From Candidatus Gemmiger excrementigallinarum (lineage in GTDB: Bacteria; Bacillota; Clostridia; Oscillospirales; Ruminococcaceae): a stretch of 64,000 nucleotides of DNA. The notes under the pieces were generated by a model. The model worked only from the letters and a program-made list of their open reading frames with translations. It made no database searches and was not told the DNA's origin. A program made the position numbers and the translations under genes. Positions 29,315-38,198 of the stretch are shown here, piece by piece. The stretch lies in contig DXBP01000002.1 of the NCBI GenBank assembly GCA_019116445.1, forward strand, positions 1-64,000, written 5' to 3'. Each line of letters begins with the position of its first letter. Position 1 is the stretch's first letter.

Positions 29315-30249
29315 GCACGGTGTTCCTTTCTAAGCCGATTTAGAAATTCCGTAAAATAGGGGGGCAACGGCGAATCAAATTGAATCCACTCCCCTGTTGC
29401 AGGATGTACAAACCCCAATTCCTTGGCATGCAGGCATTGCCCATTCAAACTTTTAATACAATTGCGGGGCCCATATACAGCATCGCCCGCAAGGGGATGC
29501 CCCGTGGAAGCCATGTGTACGCGAATCTGATGCGTGCGACCAGTTTTCAGTTGGCAGGCAATATAGGTAAAATTGCCAAAGCGTTCCAACGCCCGCCATC
29601 CGGTATAGGCATAACGGGCACCTGCCGCTTCTTCCGGCACAACCGCCATTTTCTTGCGATCCCGGGGATCACGCCCCAGCCATGTTTCCACATAACCTTC
29701 GTCATCCTTGAGATTTCCGTACACTACCGCGTGATATACCCGATGGATGCTGTGCACACTCATCTGGGCGCTCAGCGCCTGATGGGTGGCATCGTTTTTG
29801 GCGACCACCAGCAGGCCGCTGGTATCCTTATCAATGCGATGCACAATGCCGGGACGAATTGCGCCTCCAATGCCAGACAGCTGGCCTTCGCAATGATACA
29901 GCAATGCGTTTACCAGCGTTCCGTCCGGATTTCCCGGTGCAGGATGCACAACCATACCCTTGGGCTTATTTACCACAATCAGGTCTGTATCCTCGTACAC
30001 AATGGAAAGCGGAATATTCTGCGGAACTGCTTCAATCGGTTTTGGTTCCGGCAGGCAAAGCAGATATTGAGCACCCGGGCAAACCTTCTCTTTTTTGTTC
30101 ACCGGACGCCCATTCTGAGTCACGCAGCCCTGCTCCATCAACGTCTGCAGTGCGCTGCGGGACAGGGACAAATCTGCACACTGTCTTGCCAGCCAGGCAT
30201 CCAGGCGTCCCTGGGCCTGGGGGCCGGCAACAATCTCAAGTGGTTCCAT
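29311..30249 (-). CDS. RluA/RluD family pseudouridine synthase
   Basis: S4-like N-terminus; IVHRIDKDTSGLLVVAKN; KTGRTHQIRVHM. Confidence 0.94.
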   Translation of the reverse strand: MEPLEIVAGPQAQGRLDAWLARQCADLSLSRSALQTLMEQGCVTQNGRPVNKKEKVCPGAQYLLCLPEPKPIEAVPQNIPLSIVYEDTDLIVVNKPKGMVVHPAPGNPDGTLVNALLYHCEGQLSGIGGAIRPGIVHRIDKDTSGLLVVAKNDATHQALSAQMSVHSIHRVYHAVVYGNLKDDEGYVETWLGRDPRDRKKMAVVPEEAAGARYAYTGWRALERFGNFTYIACQLKTGRTHQIRVHMASTGHPLAGDAVYGPRNCIKSLNGQCLHAKELGFVHPATGEWIQFDSPLPPYFTEFLNRLRKEHRA

Positions 30250-30757
30250 CCGAGGCCTCTTTTTGCTGTTTAGCCGCTTTTTCTGCCTTATCTTTCTGGA
30301 GGGAATCGTAAAAAATCCACAGCATCAGCAAAATAACACCCGTAGTAATACAGATATCTGCAAAGTTAAAGACCGCAAAATTGACAAACAGAACATTGAT
30401 ATAATCGACCACGACCCCATTCAGGAATCGATCAATCAGATTACCGATACCACCACCCAGAATCAGCGTCCAGGAAATGCGTTCCCACATTCCCATTTTC
30501 CGCAGCAGCAAAAGCAGCAGCACACAGATCAGCATAACGGAAGTTACGCCGATGAGCAGCATTTGTTTGCCTGCCAGCATAGAAAACGCCATTCCATCAT
30601 TCAGGTAATAGCGCAGTTCCAGAATGCCCGGCAGTACGGTTATGGCCCCCAGTGGTTGCAGTACCACGGTTGCCCAGTGTTTGATCAACTGGTCCACCAC
30701 CACCAAAATGGCAGCTACCAGCACAGATACAATGGAAACAATCATCTGAAACCCCAT
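30236..30757 (-). CDS. lspA: Lipoprotein signal peptidase
   Basis: VDQLIKHW, LNDGMAFS, GGGIGNLIDR, VNFAVFNFADICI motifs. Confidence 0.95.
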   Translation of the reverse strand: MGFQMIVSIVSVLVAAILVVVDQLIKHWATVVLQPLGAITVLPGILELRYYLNDGMAFSMLAGKQMLLIGVTSVMLICVLLLLLLRKMGMWERISWTLILGGGIGNLIDRFLNGVVVDYINVLFVNFAVFNFADICITTGVILLMLWIFYDSLQKDKAEKAAKQQKEASDGTT

Positions 30758-30763
30758 GATTTC

Positions 30764-30803
30764 AAAAAATCAGCGGTGCTTACACGAATATAAGCACCGC
30801 TGA
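30764..30803 (-). terminator. Terminator after ileS
   Basis: TCAGCGGTGCTTA-8 nt-TAAGCACCGCTGA perfect 13-bp stem followed by TTTTTTG on minus strand. Confidence 0.88.
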
Positions 30804-30811
30804 AAGTAAAA

Positions 30812-33586
30812 TTACATTCCGAGGACTTTTGCGCAACGCGGGCACAGACCGTTTTCGCCAACGGCCGTATCATACTTCCAGCAACGCAGGCACTTGGCGC
30901 CAGCCGCATGCTCAGCCTGTACGCCCAAGCCATCCACAACGCCCTTCACGCCGCCTTCTCCCTGTTCCAGACGAACCTGGGAAACGATAAACAAATCAGC
31001 CAGTTCATCCATCGGGATAGCATTCAGGAACGCGTAGACGTCTTCATTGCAGTACAGCGTCAAAGCCGCCTCCAGAGAAGAACCGATCAGCTTATCTGCA
31101 CGGGCCTGTTCAAGGACCTTCTTCACATCGTCGCGGATTGCCATGATGCGATCCCACTTGGCCGTGAAAGCCTCACCGGCCGCCGGCTTTGCTTCCGGCA
31201 TCTGCTCAAAGACAACATATTCCTTCATGCCGGGCATCTTGGGTACATAGCTCCAGATTTCCTGGCTGGTAAAGCACAGGATCGGCGCCAGCAGTTTGGT
31301 GAAATCCACCAGAATGCGGTACAGCGCCGTCTGGGCACAGCGGCGGGCATGATCGTCCGCGCAGTACAGGCGATCTTTGATGACGTCCATATAGAAGTTG
31401 GACATATCAATGACACAGAAGTTGTACAACGCATGGTAAGCGCGGGAGAAATCGTAATGATCGTAAGCATCCCGCATTGTAGCAGTCAGCGCATTGCAGG
31501 CTTCCAGTGCCCAGCGATCGATCTCAAAGAGCTGATCTTCCGGAACAGCATCTTTGTTCGGGTCGAAATCGCTGAGGTTGCCCAGCATAAAGCGGGCGGT
31601 ATTACGCATTTTGCGGTAGGCTTCCGACAGCTGCCGGAAGATTTCCTTACCGGCACGCACATCCACCGTATAGTCGCTGGAAGCCACCCACAGGCGGATG
31701 ATGTCTGCACCGTAATCACGGATGATCTCCGCGGGTTCCATACCGTTGCCGGCAGACTTATGCATCTGCTTGCCCTGGGCATCCACAACCCAGCCATGGC
31801 ACAGAACTTCACGGTACGGCGCGATTCCCTGCGTAGCCACACTGGTCAGCAAGCTGGACTGGAACCAACCGCGGAACTGATCCGCGCCTTCCATATACAT
31901 ATCAACAGGCCAGGTCAGTTCGGAACGTTCACGGCACACCGCGCTCCAGGTAGAGCCGGAATCAAACCAGACGTCCATGATGTCGGGATCTTTCTCCCAA
32001 TCCGAAGCACCACATTCGCAGACTTCCGTCTTGGGCATGATCTCATTGGCATCGTATTTATACCATGCGTCACTGCCCTCTTTGCGGAACAGGTCGGAAA
32101 CCGCCTTGATGGAGGCATCCGTGATGTGATACTTACCACACTTTTTGCAGTAGAACACCGGAATCGGCACGCCCCAGACGCGCTGACGGCTGATGCACCA
32201 GTCACTGCGATCCCGGACCATACCGGTCATACGGTCATGGCCCCAGGCCGGTTGCCAGTGCACACTGTCAATGGCCTTATAGACATCCTCCTTGAAGGCG
32301 TCAATGGAGCAGAACCACTGCTCGGTGGCGCGGAAGATGATGGGGTGATGGCAGCGCCAGCAATGAGGATACTGGTGGGTGATATGCTGTACCCCCATCA
32401 GGTGGCCGCTTTCCTTGATATGCTCCAGGATAACCTTATTGGCAGCCCAGACCTTCAGACCGGCAAATTCCTTACCAGCCTCCTCCGTCAGGCATCCGGC
32501 ATCATCCACCGGAACGACGATGGGCAGCTGGGGATAATGGTTGACGCAGACTTCAAAGTCCTCAACACCGTGGCCAGGCGCCGTGTGAACACAGCCCGTA
32601 CCGCCTTCCAGCGTAACGTGGTCGCCCAGAATCACGAGGCCTTTGCGCTCCAGGAAGGGATGCTGGTATTCCATCAGTTCCAGTTCATCACCATGAACCA
32701 CTTCGGGCAGCACTTCATATTCTTCAATATGGCAGGCTTCCATCGTGGGCTTGACCAGCTCAGCTGCCATGATGTGGTAGTCTTCGCCGATCTTGACGAA
32801 AGCATATTCAATATCAGGGTTCAGGCAGGTCGCCACGTTAGCGGGCAACGTCCAGGTTGTGGTCGTCCAAATCACGATCCATGCCTTATCCAGCGGAATA
32901 TTGTGCTTGGCCAGAACGCCCTTGGGATCAGCGGTCAGCTTAAAGCGGACATAAATGGAATCGCACTCGTCCTCAGCATATTCGATTTCGGCTTCAGCCA
33001 GCGCCGTACGGTCTTCCGGGCACCAGTAAACAGCCTTCATGCCCTTGTAGATGTACCCTTTTTTGGCCATCTCGCCAAAGATTTCGACCTGACGAGCCTC
33101 AAATTCAGGGCGCAGTGTCAGGTAGGGATTTTCAAAGTCACCCTGCACGCCAAGACGCTTGAACTGGTCGTTCATAACGTCAATATGCTCGGTAGCAAAC
33201 TCCTTGCAGATCTTGCGCAGTTCCAGCTTGGAAACACCGGACTTGTTATCGCCCAAAGAGCCCAAAGCCTTCAATTCAATGGGGAGGCCGTGGGTATCAT
33301 AACCGGGCACATAGGGAGCCTGGAAACCCGCCATGTTCTTGTAGCGGATGATGATATCCTTGATAATCTTGTTCAGCGCAGTACCCATGTGGATGCTGCC
33401 GTTGGCATACGGAGGGCCATCATGCAGAATGTAGCGGGGCTTACCCTCGTTATTGCGAATCATCTGCTCGTAGACGTGGTTCTGCTCCCAGTCCTCCAGC
33501 ATTTTGGGTTCCTTTTTCGGCAGGCCGGCCCGCATTTCAAAGGGCGTCTGCATCTTGTGGATGGTATCATTGTAATTCTGCGGCAA
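30812..33586 (-). CDS. ileS: Isoleucyl-tRNA synthetase
   Basis: HDGPPYANGSIHMGTALN, MHKSAGNG (KMSKS variant), C-terminal zinc motif CLRCWKYD...CPRCAKVL. Confidence 0.97.
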   Translation of the reverse strand: MPQNYNDTIHKMQTPFEMRAGLPKKEPKMLEDWEQNHVYEQMIRNNEGKPRYILHDGPPYANGSIHMGTALNKIIKDIIIRYKNMAGFQAPYVPGYDTHGLPIELKALGSLGDNKSGVSKLELRKICKEFATEHIDVMNDQFKRLGVQGDFENPYLTLRPEFEARQVEIFGEMAKKGYIYKGMKAVYWCPEDRTALAEAEIEYAEDECDSIYVRFKLTADPKGVLAKHNIPLDKAWIVIWTTTTWTLPANVATCLNPDIEYAFVKIGEDYHIMAAELVKPTMEACHIEEYEVLPEVVHGDELELMEYQHPFLERKGLVILGDHVTLEGGTGCVHTAPGHGVEDFEVCVNHYPQLPIVVPVDDAGCLTEEAGKEFAGLKVWAANKVILEHIKESGHLMGVQHITHQYPHCWRCHHPIIFRATEQWFCSIDAFKEDVYKAIDSVHWQPAWGHDRMTGMVRDRSDWCISRQRVWGVPIPVFYCKKCGKYHITDASIKAVSDLFRKEGSDAWYKYDANEIMPKTEVCECGASDWEKDPDIMDVWFDSGSTWSAVCRERSELTWPVDMYMEGADQFRGWFQSSLLTSVATQGIAPYREVLCHGWVVDAQGKQMHKSAGNGMEPAEIIRDYGADIIRLWVASSDYTVDVRAGKEIFRQLSEAYRKMRNTARFMLGNLSDFDPNKDAVPEDQLFEIDRWALEACNALTATMRDAYDHYDFSRAYHALYNFCVIDMSNFYMDVIKDRLYCADDHARRCAQTALYRILVDFTKLLAPILCFTSQEIWSYVPKMPGMKEYVVFEQMPEAKPAAGEAFTAKWDRIMAIRDDVKKVLEQARADKLIGSSLEAALTLYCNEDVYAFLNAIPMDELADLFIVSQVRLEQGEGGVKGVVDGLGVQAEHAAGAKCLRCWKYDTAVGENGLCPRCAKVLGM

Positions 33587-33636
33587 GATTTCCTACTCTC
33601 CTCTATTTGGAAAATTTCTTTTCTGTATCTGCAGGC

Positions 33637-34578
33637 TCAACTGTCAAAGTCTACGCCTTCAAAATTATCGAACGCGGGGGAAGCCAACTCCTCCTGCGGT
33701 TCTGCAGCAGCCTTGGGCTTGCGGGATGCACGCTTTCCCGTGCTGGATTTTCTGGTTTTGCGCGCCGGCTTTTCCACCGGAGGATCATCATACAACCCCG
33801 CGCCCGGCTGGAACGGAAGTTCCTCCTGCGGCTGCGCAGCGGGCTGTACAGGTGCTGCAATTTCTTCCGGTTCTTCCGGATGCGGCGCAATCGCAAATTC
33901 CACCGTGTCTACTTTTTCAGCTTCCTCTTCCGTAGACTCGGTCTGCTGCACGTTGCCTGCTGCATAATAACGGGCATCCGGCTGTGCAGCTGTTTCCTGC
34001 TGCACCGGTTGCACGGGTGATGCAGGCTGCACCGGTTCCGTATAAACAGGTTCCGGCGGCGCGGTCTGCACGGGCTCTGCCACGGCAGCAGGTTGAGCAG
34101 TTTCGGTTTGCTCCGGCTCATCCTCCGGTTTCTTGTACTCCGGCAGTTTGCTGATCAGGTTGATATGTTTGCGGTACATTTCCATCAGCGAACGTTTAAA
34201 ACTGTCCGCTTCGCTTTTCAGCGTGACCACTTCCTGTTTTGCCAGCTCCACATCATCTCTCGCGCGCTGCTCACGGTCATCCGCCTTCATGTTGGCAGCC
34301 CGGATAATTTCCGCTGCCTTCTGCTTGGCCTCACGGATCACGTTTTCTCCCAACCGCTGGGCATTGATCATCGTTGTGCGCAGGGTATCCTCCTCTGCGC
34401 GATATTGGTCGATGCGCTGAGCAAGCACCACGAGTTTTTTCTGCAAATCGTCGTTTTGTGCCGACAATTCCTCCATGCTCTCCGCAACCTGTTTGAGATA
34501 ATCGTCCACATCATCGCAGCGATAGCCGCGCATAGACTTTTCAAATGTTACGCGGCGGACATCCTCAGAAGATATCAT
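33637..34578 (-). CDS. divIVA: DivIVA domain protein
   Basis: VRRVTFEKSMRGYRCDDVDDYLKQVAESME; coiled coil; Pro/Val/Gln-rich C-terminus. Confidence 0.92.
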   Translation of the reverse strand: MISSEDVRRVTFEKSMRGYRCDDVDDYLKQVAESMEELSAQNDDLQKKLVVLAQRIDQYRAEEDTLRTTMINAQRLGENVIREAKQKAAEIIRAANMKADDREQRARDDVELAKQEVVTLKSEADSFKRSLMEMYRKHINLISKLPEYKKPEDEPEQTETAQPAAVAEPVQTAPPEPVYTEPVQPASPVQPVQQETAAQPDARYYAAGNVQQTESTEEEAEKVDTVEFAIAPHPEEPEEIAAPVQPAAQPQEELPFQPGAGLYDDPPVEKPARKTRKSSTGKRASRKPKAAAEPQEELASPAFDNFEGVDFDS

Positions 34579-34639
34579 GATTTTCCTCCTGTATTCGGAC
34601 TTTCCGGGGTAAGCTATCTGCCAAAAGCGGTTCTACGCT

Positions 34640-35446
34640 TCAGTACTGAAAGAAAGAAATAAAAACACGGTCTTTTCGGCTCTTGCCGCCGATTTCGGCC
34701 AGTTGGTAACGCCCCACACCACGCACCGTAAAAATATCCCGGGCATAGACGGGCTCGTGAGCAGCCCGCAACGGCAGATGGTTGATTTCTACACGTCCTG
34801 CCGCAATATAGTCTGCAGCTTTCGTCCGCGAGGTATGCATCATAGCGGCCAGTACCGCATCGGCCCGCAAAGAAGAAACCGTCGCTTCCTTCAGCGCTCG
34901 TTCTTCCCCCTGGTACAGATGTTCCGGAATCTGTTCACAAGGCGAAACCCGGACCGGGCATTTGCCCGCGCTTGTCAGTTCGGAAGCGATGAAATCCTGC
35001 TTATCTGCCAGCACCACCGCATAGCAGGATGCCGCATCTTTGGGATCACATAACAAATCGCCCAAGCAAGCCCGATCCAATCCCAGCCCCAGAATAGAAC
35101 CGAGATAATCCCGATGACCGGGCAGTTTATCTCCGCCGGAAGCAGCCAGCATCTGAAGATAAGCAAGCGGTTCTTCCTGCCAGGCATCCGCCGGTTCCAG
35201 ACAGAGCACCTTACGTTCGGCGCCTTCATAACCGCCCCAAAAGCGGAACTCCTCAAACGATGCCTTATGGCAGGCGGCTTCGGCCAGAATCTGTTCCCGG
35301 TCTGAAAGAAATCCTGTATAACGGGGAATCCCGCGATTTTGGGCCACACGGCAAAGTTCTTCCACGCGGCGCATCAATCTGCGCTCTTCATCATTTTGCG
35401 GCGGAATGAATCCCCGTGCCGCAGCAGTATCAGAAGAAGACGCCAT
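34640..35446 (-). CDS. YlmH family S4 RNA-binding protein
   Basis: C-terminal S4 domain; position between sepF and divIVA; start MASSSDTAA at 35446 (tracked start 35464). Confidence 0.88.
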   Translation of the reverse strand: MASSSDTAAARGFIPPQNDEERRLMRRVEELCRVAQNRGIPRYTGFLSDREQILAEAACHKASFEEFRFWGGYEGAERKVLCLEPADAWQEEPLAYLQMLAASGGDKLPGHRDYLGSILGLGLDRACLGDLLCDPKDAASCYAVVLADKQDFIASELTSAGKCPVRVSPCEQIPEHLYQGEERALKEATVSSLRADAVLAAMMHTSRTKAADYIAAGRVEINHLPLRAAHEPVYARDIFTVRGVGRYQLAEIGGKSRKDRVFISFFQY

Positions 35447-35879
35447 TATTTTCCAGTTCGTCAATCAGGTCGCCCATAATATCAACGTTATAAGGGGTAA
35501 TGATGAAAGTACTGGTTGCCACCCGCTTAATCTGACCGTTGTTGGCATAGGCAACGCCGGACAAAAAGTCGATCAGGCGACGGGAAACTTCCTTACCGGT
35601 AGACTCCAGGTTCAACACAACGGTACGCTTGGCGTTGAGCTGGTCAGCAATCGTGGAGGCATCCTCAAACCGTTCAGGCTTGACCAGCACAACCTGCAGC
35701 TGCGTGGTTGCGTTGATATTGACCACTTTGTTGCTATGCTGTTTGACTTCAGCCTGAGAATAACTCTGTACAGCGGTGCCCTGGCCGCCGGCAAAGATTT
35801 CGTCCTCGGTATCATCTATATAAGAATCGCCTTCCGGGTCGATTCCAAGCTTACTCTTCAAACTGTCAAACATAGACAT
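35430..35879 (-). CDS. sepF: Cell division protein SepF
   Basis: MSMFDSLKSKLG start; VVLVKPERFEDASTIADQLNAKRTVVLNLE; DFLSGVAYANNGQIKRV. Confidence 0.94.
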   Translation of the reverse strand: MSMFDSLKSKLGIDPEGDSYIDDTEDEIFAGGQGTAVQSYSQAEVKQHSNKVVNINATTQLQVVLVKPERFEDASTIADQLNAKRTVVLNLESTGKEVSRRLIDFLSGVAYANNGQIKRVATSTFIITPYNVDIMGDLIDELENNGVFF

Positions 35880-35949
35880 CGTCGTTACTCCTTTGGTCGA
35901 ACCTGCGCATGAGTACGCGCAGGAACTGTTACAGCGATATACACTAAAT

Positions 35950-35978
35950 ATTATCTTCTTTTTTATGTCAATTGTCAA
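35950..35978 (-). promoter_or_regulatory. Predicted sigmaA promoter of sepF
   Basis: Minus strand TTGACA-17 nt-GATAAT. Confidence 0.75.
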
Positions 35979-36000
35979 TATCAAACGGACAGTTTCTGCG

Positions 36001-37230
36001 CTACAGCAACTTGCCGTCCTGCAGATTTGTTCCCTGCACAATAATCTCATCATACAGGCGCACTTCGTTGTCCGTTCCGATTGCGCCGTCAGCAGGGATC
36101 AGGATATAATTTTCATCTTCGTACAAGGTCGTGATTTTTAAAAAGCGCTGCAGGTTTCCGTATTTTACATACACTCCGCGGGCACCATCCACAATATGCA
36201 GCGCTTCTTTATCAATACGGATTCCCTCATACGTCTTAATATCGATCTGCGCCGTTTCCTGCCCAAAGTTCAAGATTTCTGCATTGATCGTCTGGCATTC
36301 AAACACCAGCTTGGCAAGTCCCGATTCCTCATCGGTATTCATTTCCACAAGCGTTGCGGCAAGCGGAGTATTCTGCTTGCCGGGCACACTGATTTTTACC
36401 GATGTAATGCCATCAAACCGTGCTGCGGTTTCCAGATCACAGACGGCATAAAACCGCCAGCTGAATCCTGTGGCGATCTGACCGGCACAATTGGTATCTG
36501 TTGCAGGGAATCCATCTGTCAACATCTGCTGCAATTCTGCAGGAGATGCACCGTCCAGCGCAGCCTGATCCGTGACAATGGGCGCCATAGCCTCGGTACT
36601 GCTGAAATAGCCGTTGGTACTGGCCGTGATCGTCTGCAAAGAACTGAGCTGACTGTTGATTTCATCATACTCTGCCTGCAGCGAACTGATGGTCTGGGAA
36701 AAGTCTCCTGTTTGGCCGGTGCTGACTTGCAAACGGTTCTGTGCGAGCAAGAATTCATCCTCTGCATCGGTAATCCCGCTGTACTCAGCCGTATCCAGCT
36801 TATCCAGCAGATTGTACAGTGCCTGCCGCGTCTGAGTTGTCAGTACCGAGAGATCGCTGCCGGTAGAGTTCTGTGACTTACTCAACAGATCAATGGCACG
36901 CCCCAAGCGGTCAATGCGTTCCCGCAGCAAGCCCTGTGCATCATCGGTATAGCACTCCGCCACCACCGTACCATTGCTGACACGTTCACCATCCTTTACC
37001 AGATACCCAAGGTTTCCGGTACCGGGAACGGAAACCGTTTCAAAGGAAACGACCCCATCCAGTGTGACACTATCGGCCATTGTGTAGGCAATGGCGGTTT
37101 CCGTCTTATAGGACTGGTGAAAGATCACGAAGCATTGTATGACCACATACAAGGACACAGCGACCAGCAAAACGATGCCGATTGCTTTGGCGATATGCCC
37201 TATGGCAGAGCGCGTCTTCGTGGAATCCAT
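36001..37230 (-). CDS. HlyD-like membrane-fusion/adaptor protein
   Basis: N-terminal TM, lipoyl-like segment (GNLGYLVKDGERVSNGTVVAE), central coiled coil, C-terminal beta domain. Confidence 0.7.
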   Translation of the reverse strand: MDSTKTRSAIGHIAKAIGIVLLVAVSLYVVIQCFVIFHQSYKTETAIAYTMADSVTLDGVVSFETVSVPGTGNLGYLVKDGERVSNGTVVAECYTDDAQGLLRERIDRLGRAIDLLSKSQNSTGSDLSVLTTQTRQALYNLLDKLDTAEYSGITDAEDEFLLAQNRLQVSTGQTGDFSQTISSLQAEYDEINSQLSSLQTITASTNGYFSSTEAMAPIVTDQAALDGASPAELQQMLTDGFPATDTNCAGQIATGFSWRFYAVCDLETAARFDGITSVKISVPGKQNTPLAATLVEMNTDEESGLAKLVFECQTINAEILNFGQETAQIDIKTYEGIRIDKEALHIVDGARGVYVKYGNLQRFLKITTLYEDENYILIPADGAIGTDNEVRLYDEIIVQGTNLQDGKLL

Positions 37231-37253
37231 GCAGTGCTTCGCCTCCTTCCCTC

Positions 37254-38198
37254 TCAGTCCTGCAAAAATTGCTGTACCAATGTTATGGCATGCTGTGTAA
37301 CGTTTTCCTCATCCACATACAGCCACACAGCCTCGTTTTGGTGCCGAAACCAGGTAAGCTGCCGTTTGGCGTATTGGCGCGTCGCCTGTTTCAGGCGGGT
37401 TGTACATTCTTCCAGCGTTTGCCTTCCCTCAAAATAAGGAAAAAACTCTTTGTATCCAATCGCCTGTGCCGCTGTACGATAGTTTTCTTTCTGCTTCCAC
37501 ACAAGCTCTGCTTCCTTCAGAACACCGTCTGCCACCATACGGTCAACACGCTGATCGATACGTCGGTATAAAACCGAGCGATCGCGGCAAGTCAGACACA
37601 GACACAGCGAACGAAACGGCGGCGTTTCCGGTCTGGAATTCTGCTGCTGTTCGCTCATTCGGCGCCCCGTTATTTCAAACAGTTCCAGCGCCCGAATCAC
37701 ACGGGGGAGGTTGTTGGGGTGCACTTTAGCGGCATAAACCGGGTCTATCGCCGTAAGGCGATCATGCAAAACCTGTACACCGTTCGTCTGTGCCTCCTGC
37801 TGCAATCGCCTGCGAAGTTCCGGGTCTGTCTGTTCCGGAGCAAATGTCACACCATTCAGCAGGCTTGTGATGTACAAGCCTGTTCCTCCGACAACTAACG
37901 GCAGTTTTCCCCTGGCCGAAATCTGCGCAATCAAATCAGCCGCAGCAGGCACAAAATCCGCAACACTGTAGGGTTGTTCCGGCGAAAGGAAATCCAACAA
38001 ATGGTGCGGAATTCCTTCACGCTCTTCCATCGTTGCCTTCGCCGTTCCAATCGAAAGTTCCCGGTATACCTGCATGGAATCGGCATTGATGATTTCCCCG
38101 CCGAATTCCTTGGCCAGAGCAACGGAGAGGGCTGTTTTTCCTGTAGCTGTAGGGCCTCCGATCGCCACCACACGCAAACGGTCAGACAAGGCGTCCAA
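37254..38198 (-). CDS. miaA: tRNA dimethylallyltransferase
   Basis: IGGPTATGKTALSVALA; DSMQVYRELSIGTAKAT. Confidence 0.96.
   Translation of the reverse strand: MDALSDRLRVVAIGGPTATGKTALSVALAKEFGGEIINADSMQVYRELSIGTAKATMEEREGIPHHLLDFLSPEQPYSVADFVPAAADLIAQISARGKLPLVVGGTGLYITSLLNGVTFAPEQTDPELRRRLQQEAQTNGVQVLHDRLTAIDPVYAAKVHPNNLPRVIRALELFEITGRRMSEQQQNSRPETPPFRSLCLCLTCRDRSVLYRRIDQRVDRMVADGVLKEAELVWKQKENYRTAAQAIGYKEFFPYFEGRQTLEECTTRLKQATRQYAKRQLTWFRHQNEAVWLYVDEENVTQHAITLVQQFLQD

Noticed and set aside
33587-33636. Possible T-box upstream of ileS
   Set aside because: Only 50 nt separate divIVA and ileS, too short for a T-box leader.
30908-33967. 1019-aa plus-strand ORF
   Set aside because: Antisense to ileS and divIVA; no recognisable domain or SD; coding-strand artefact.
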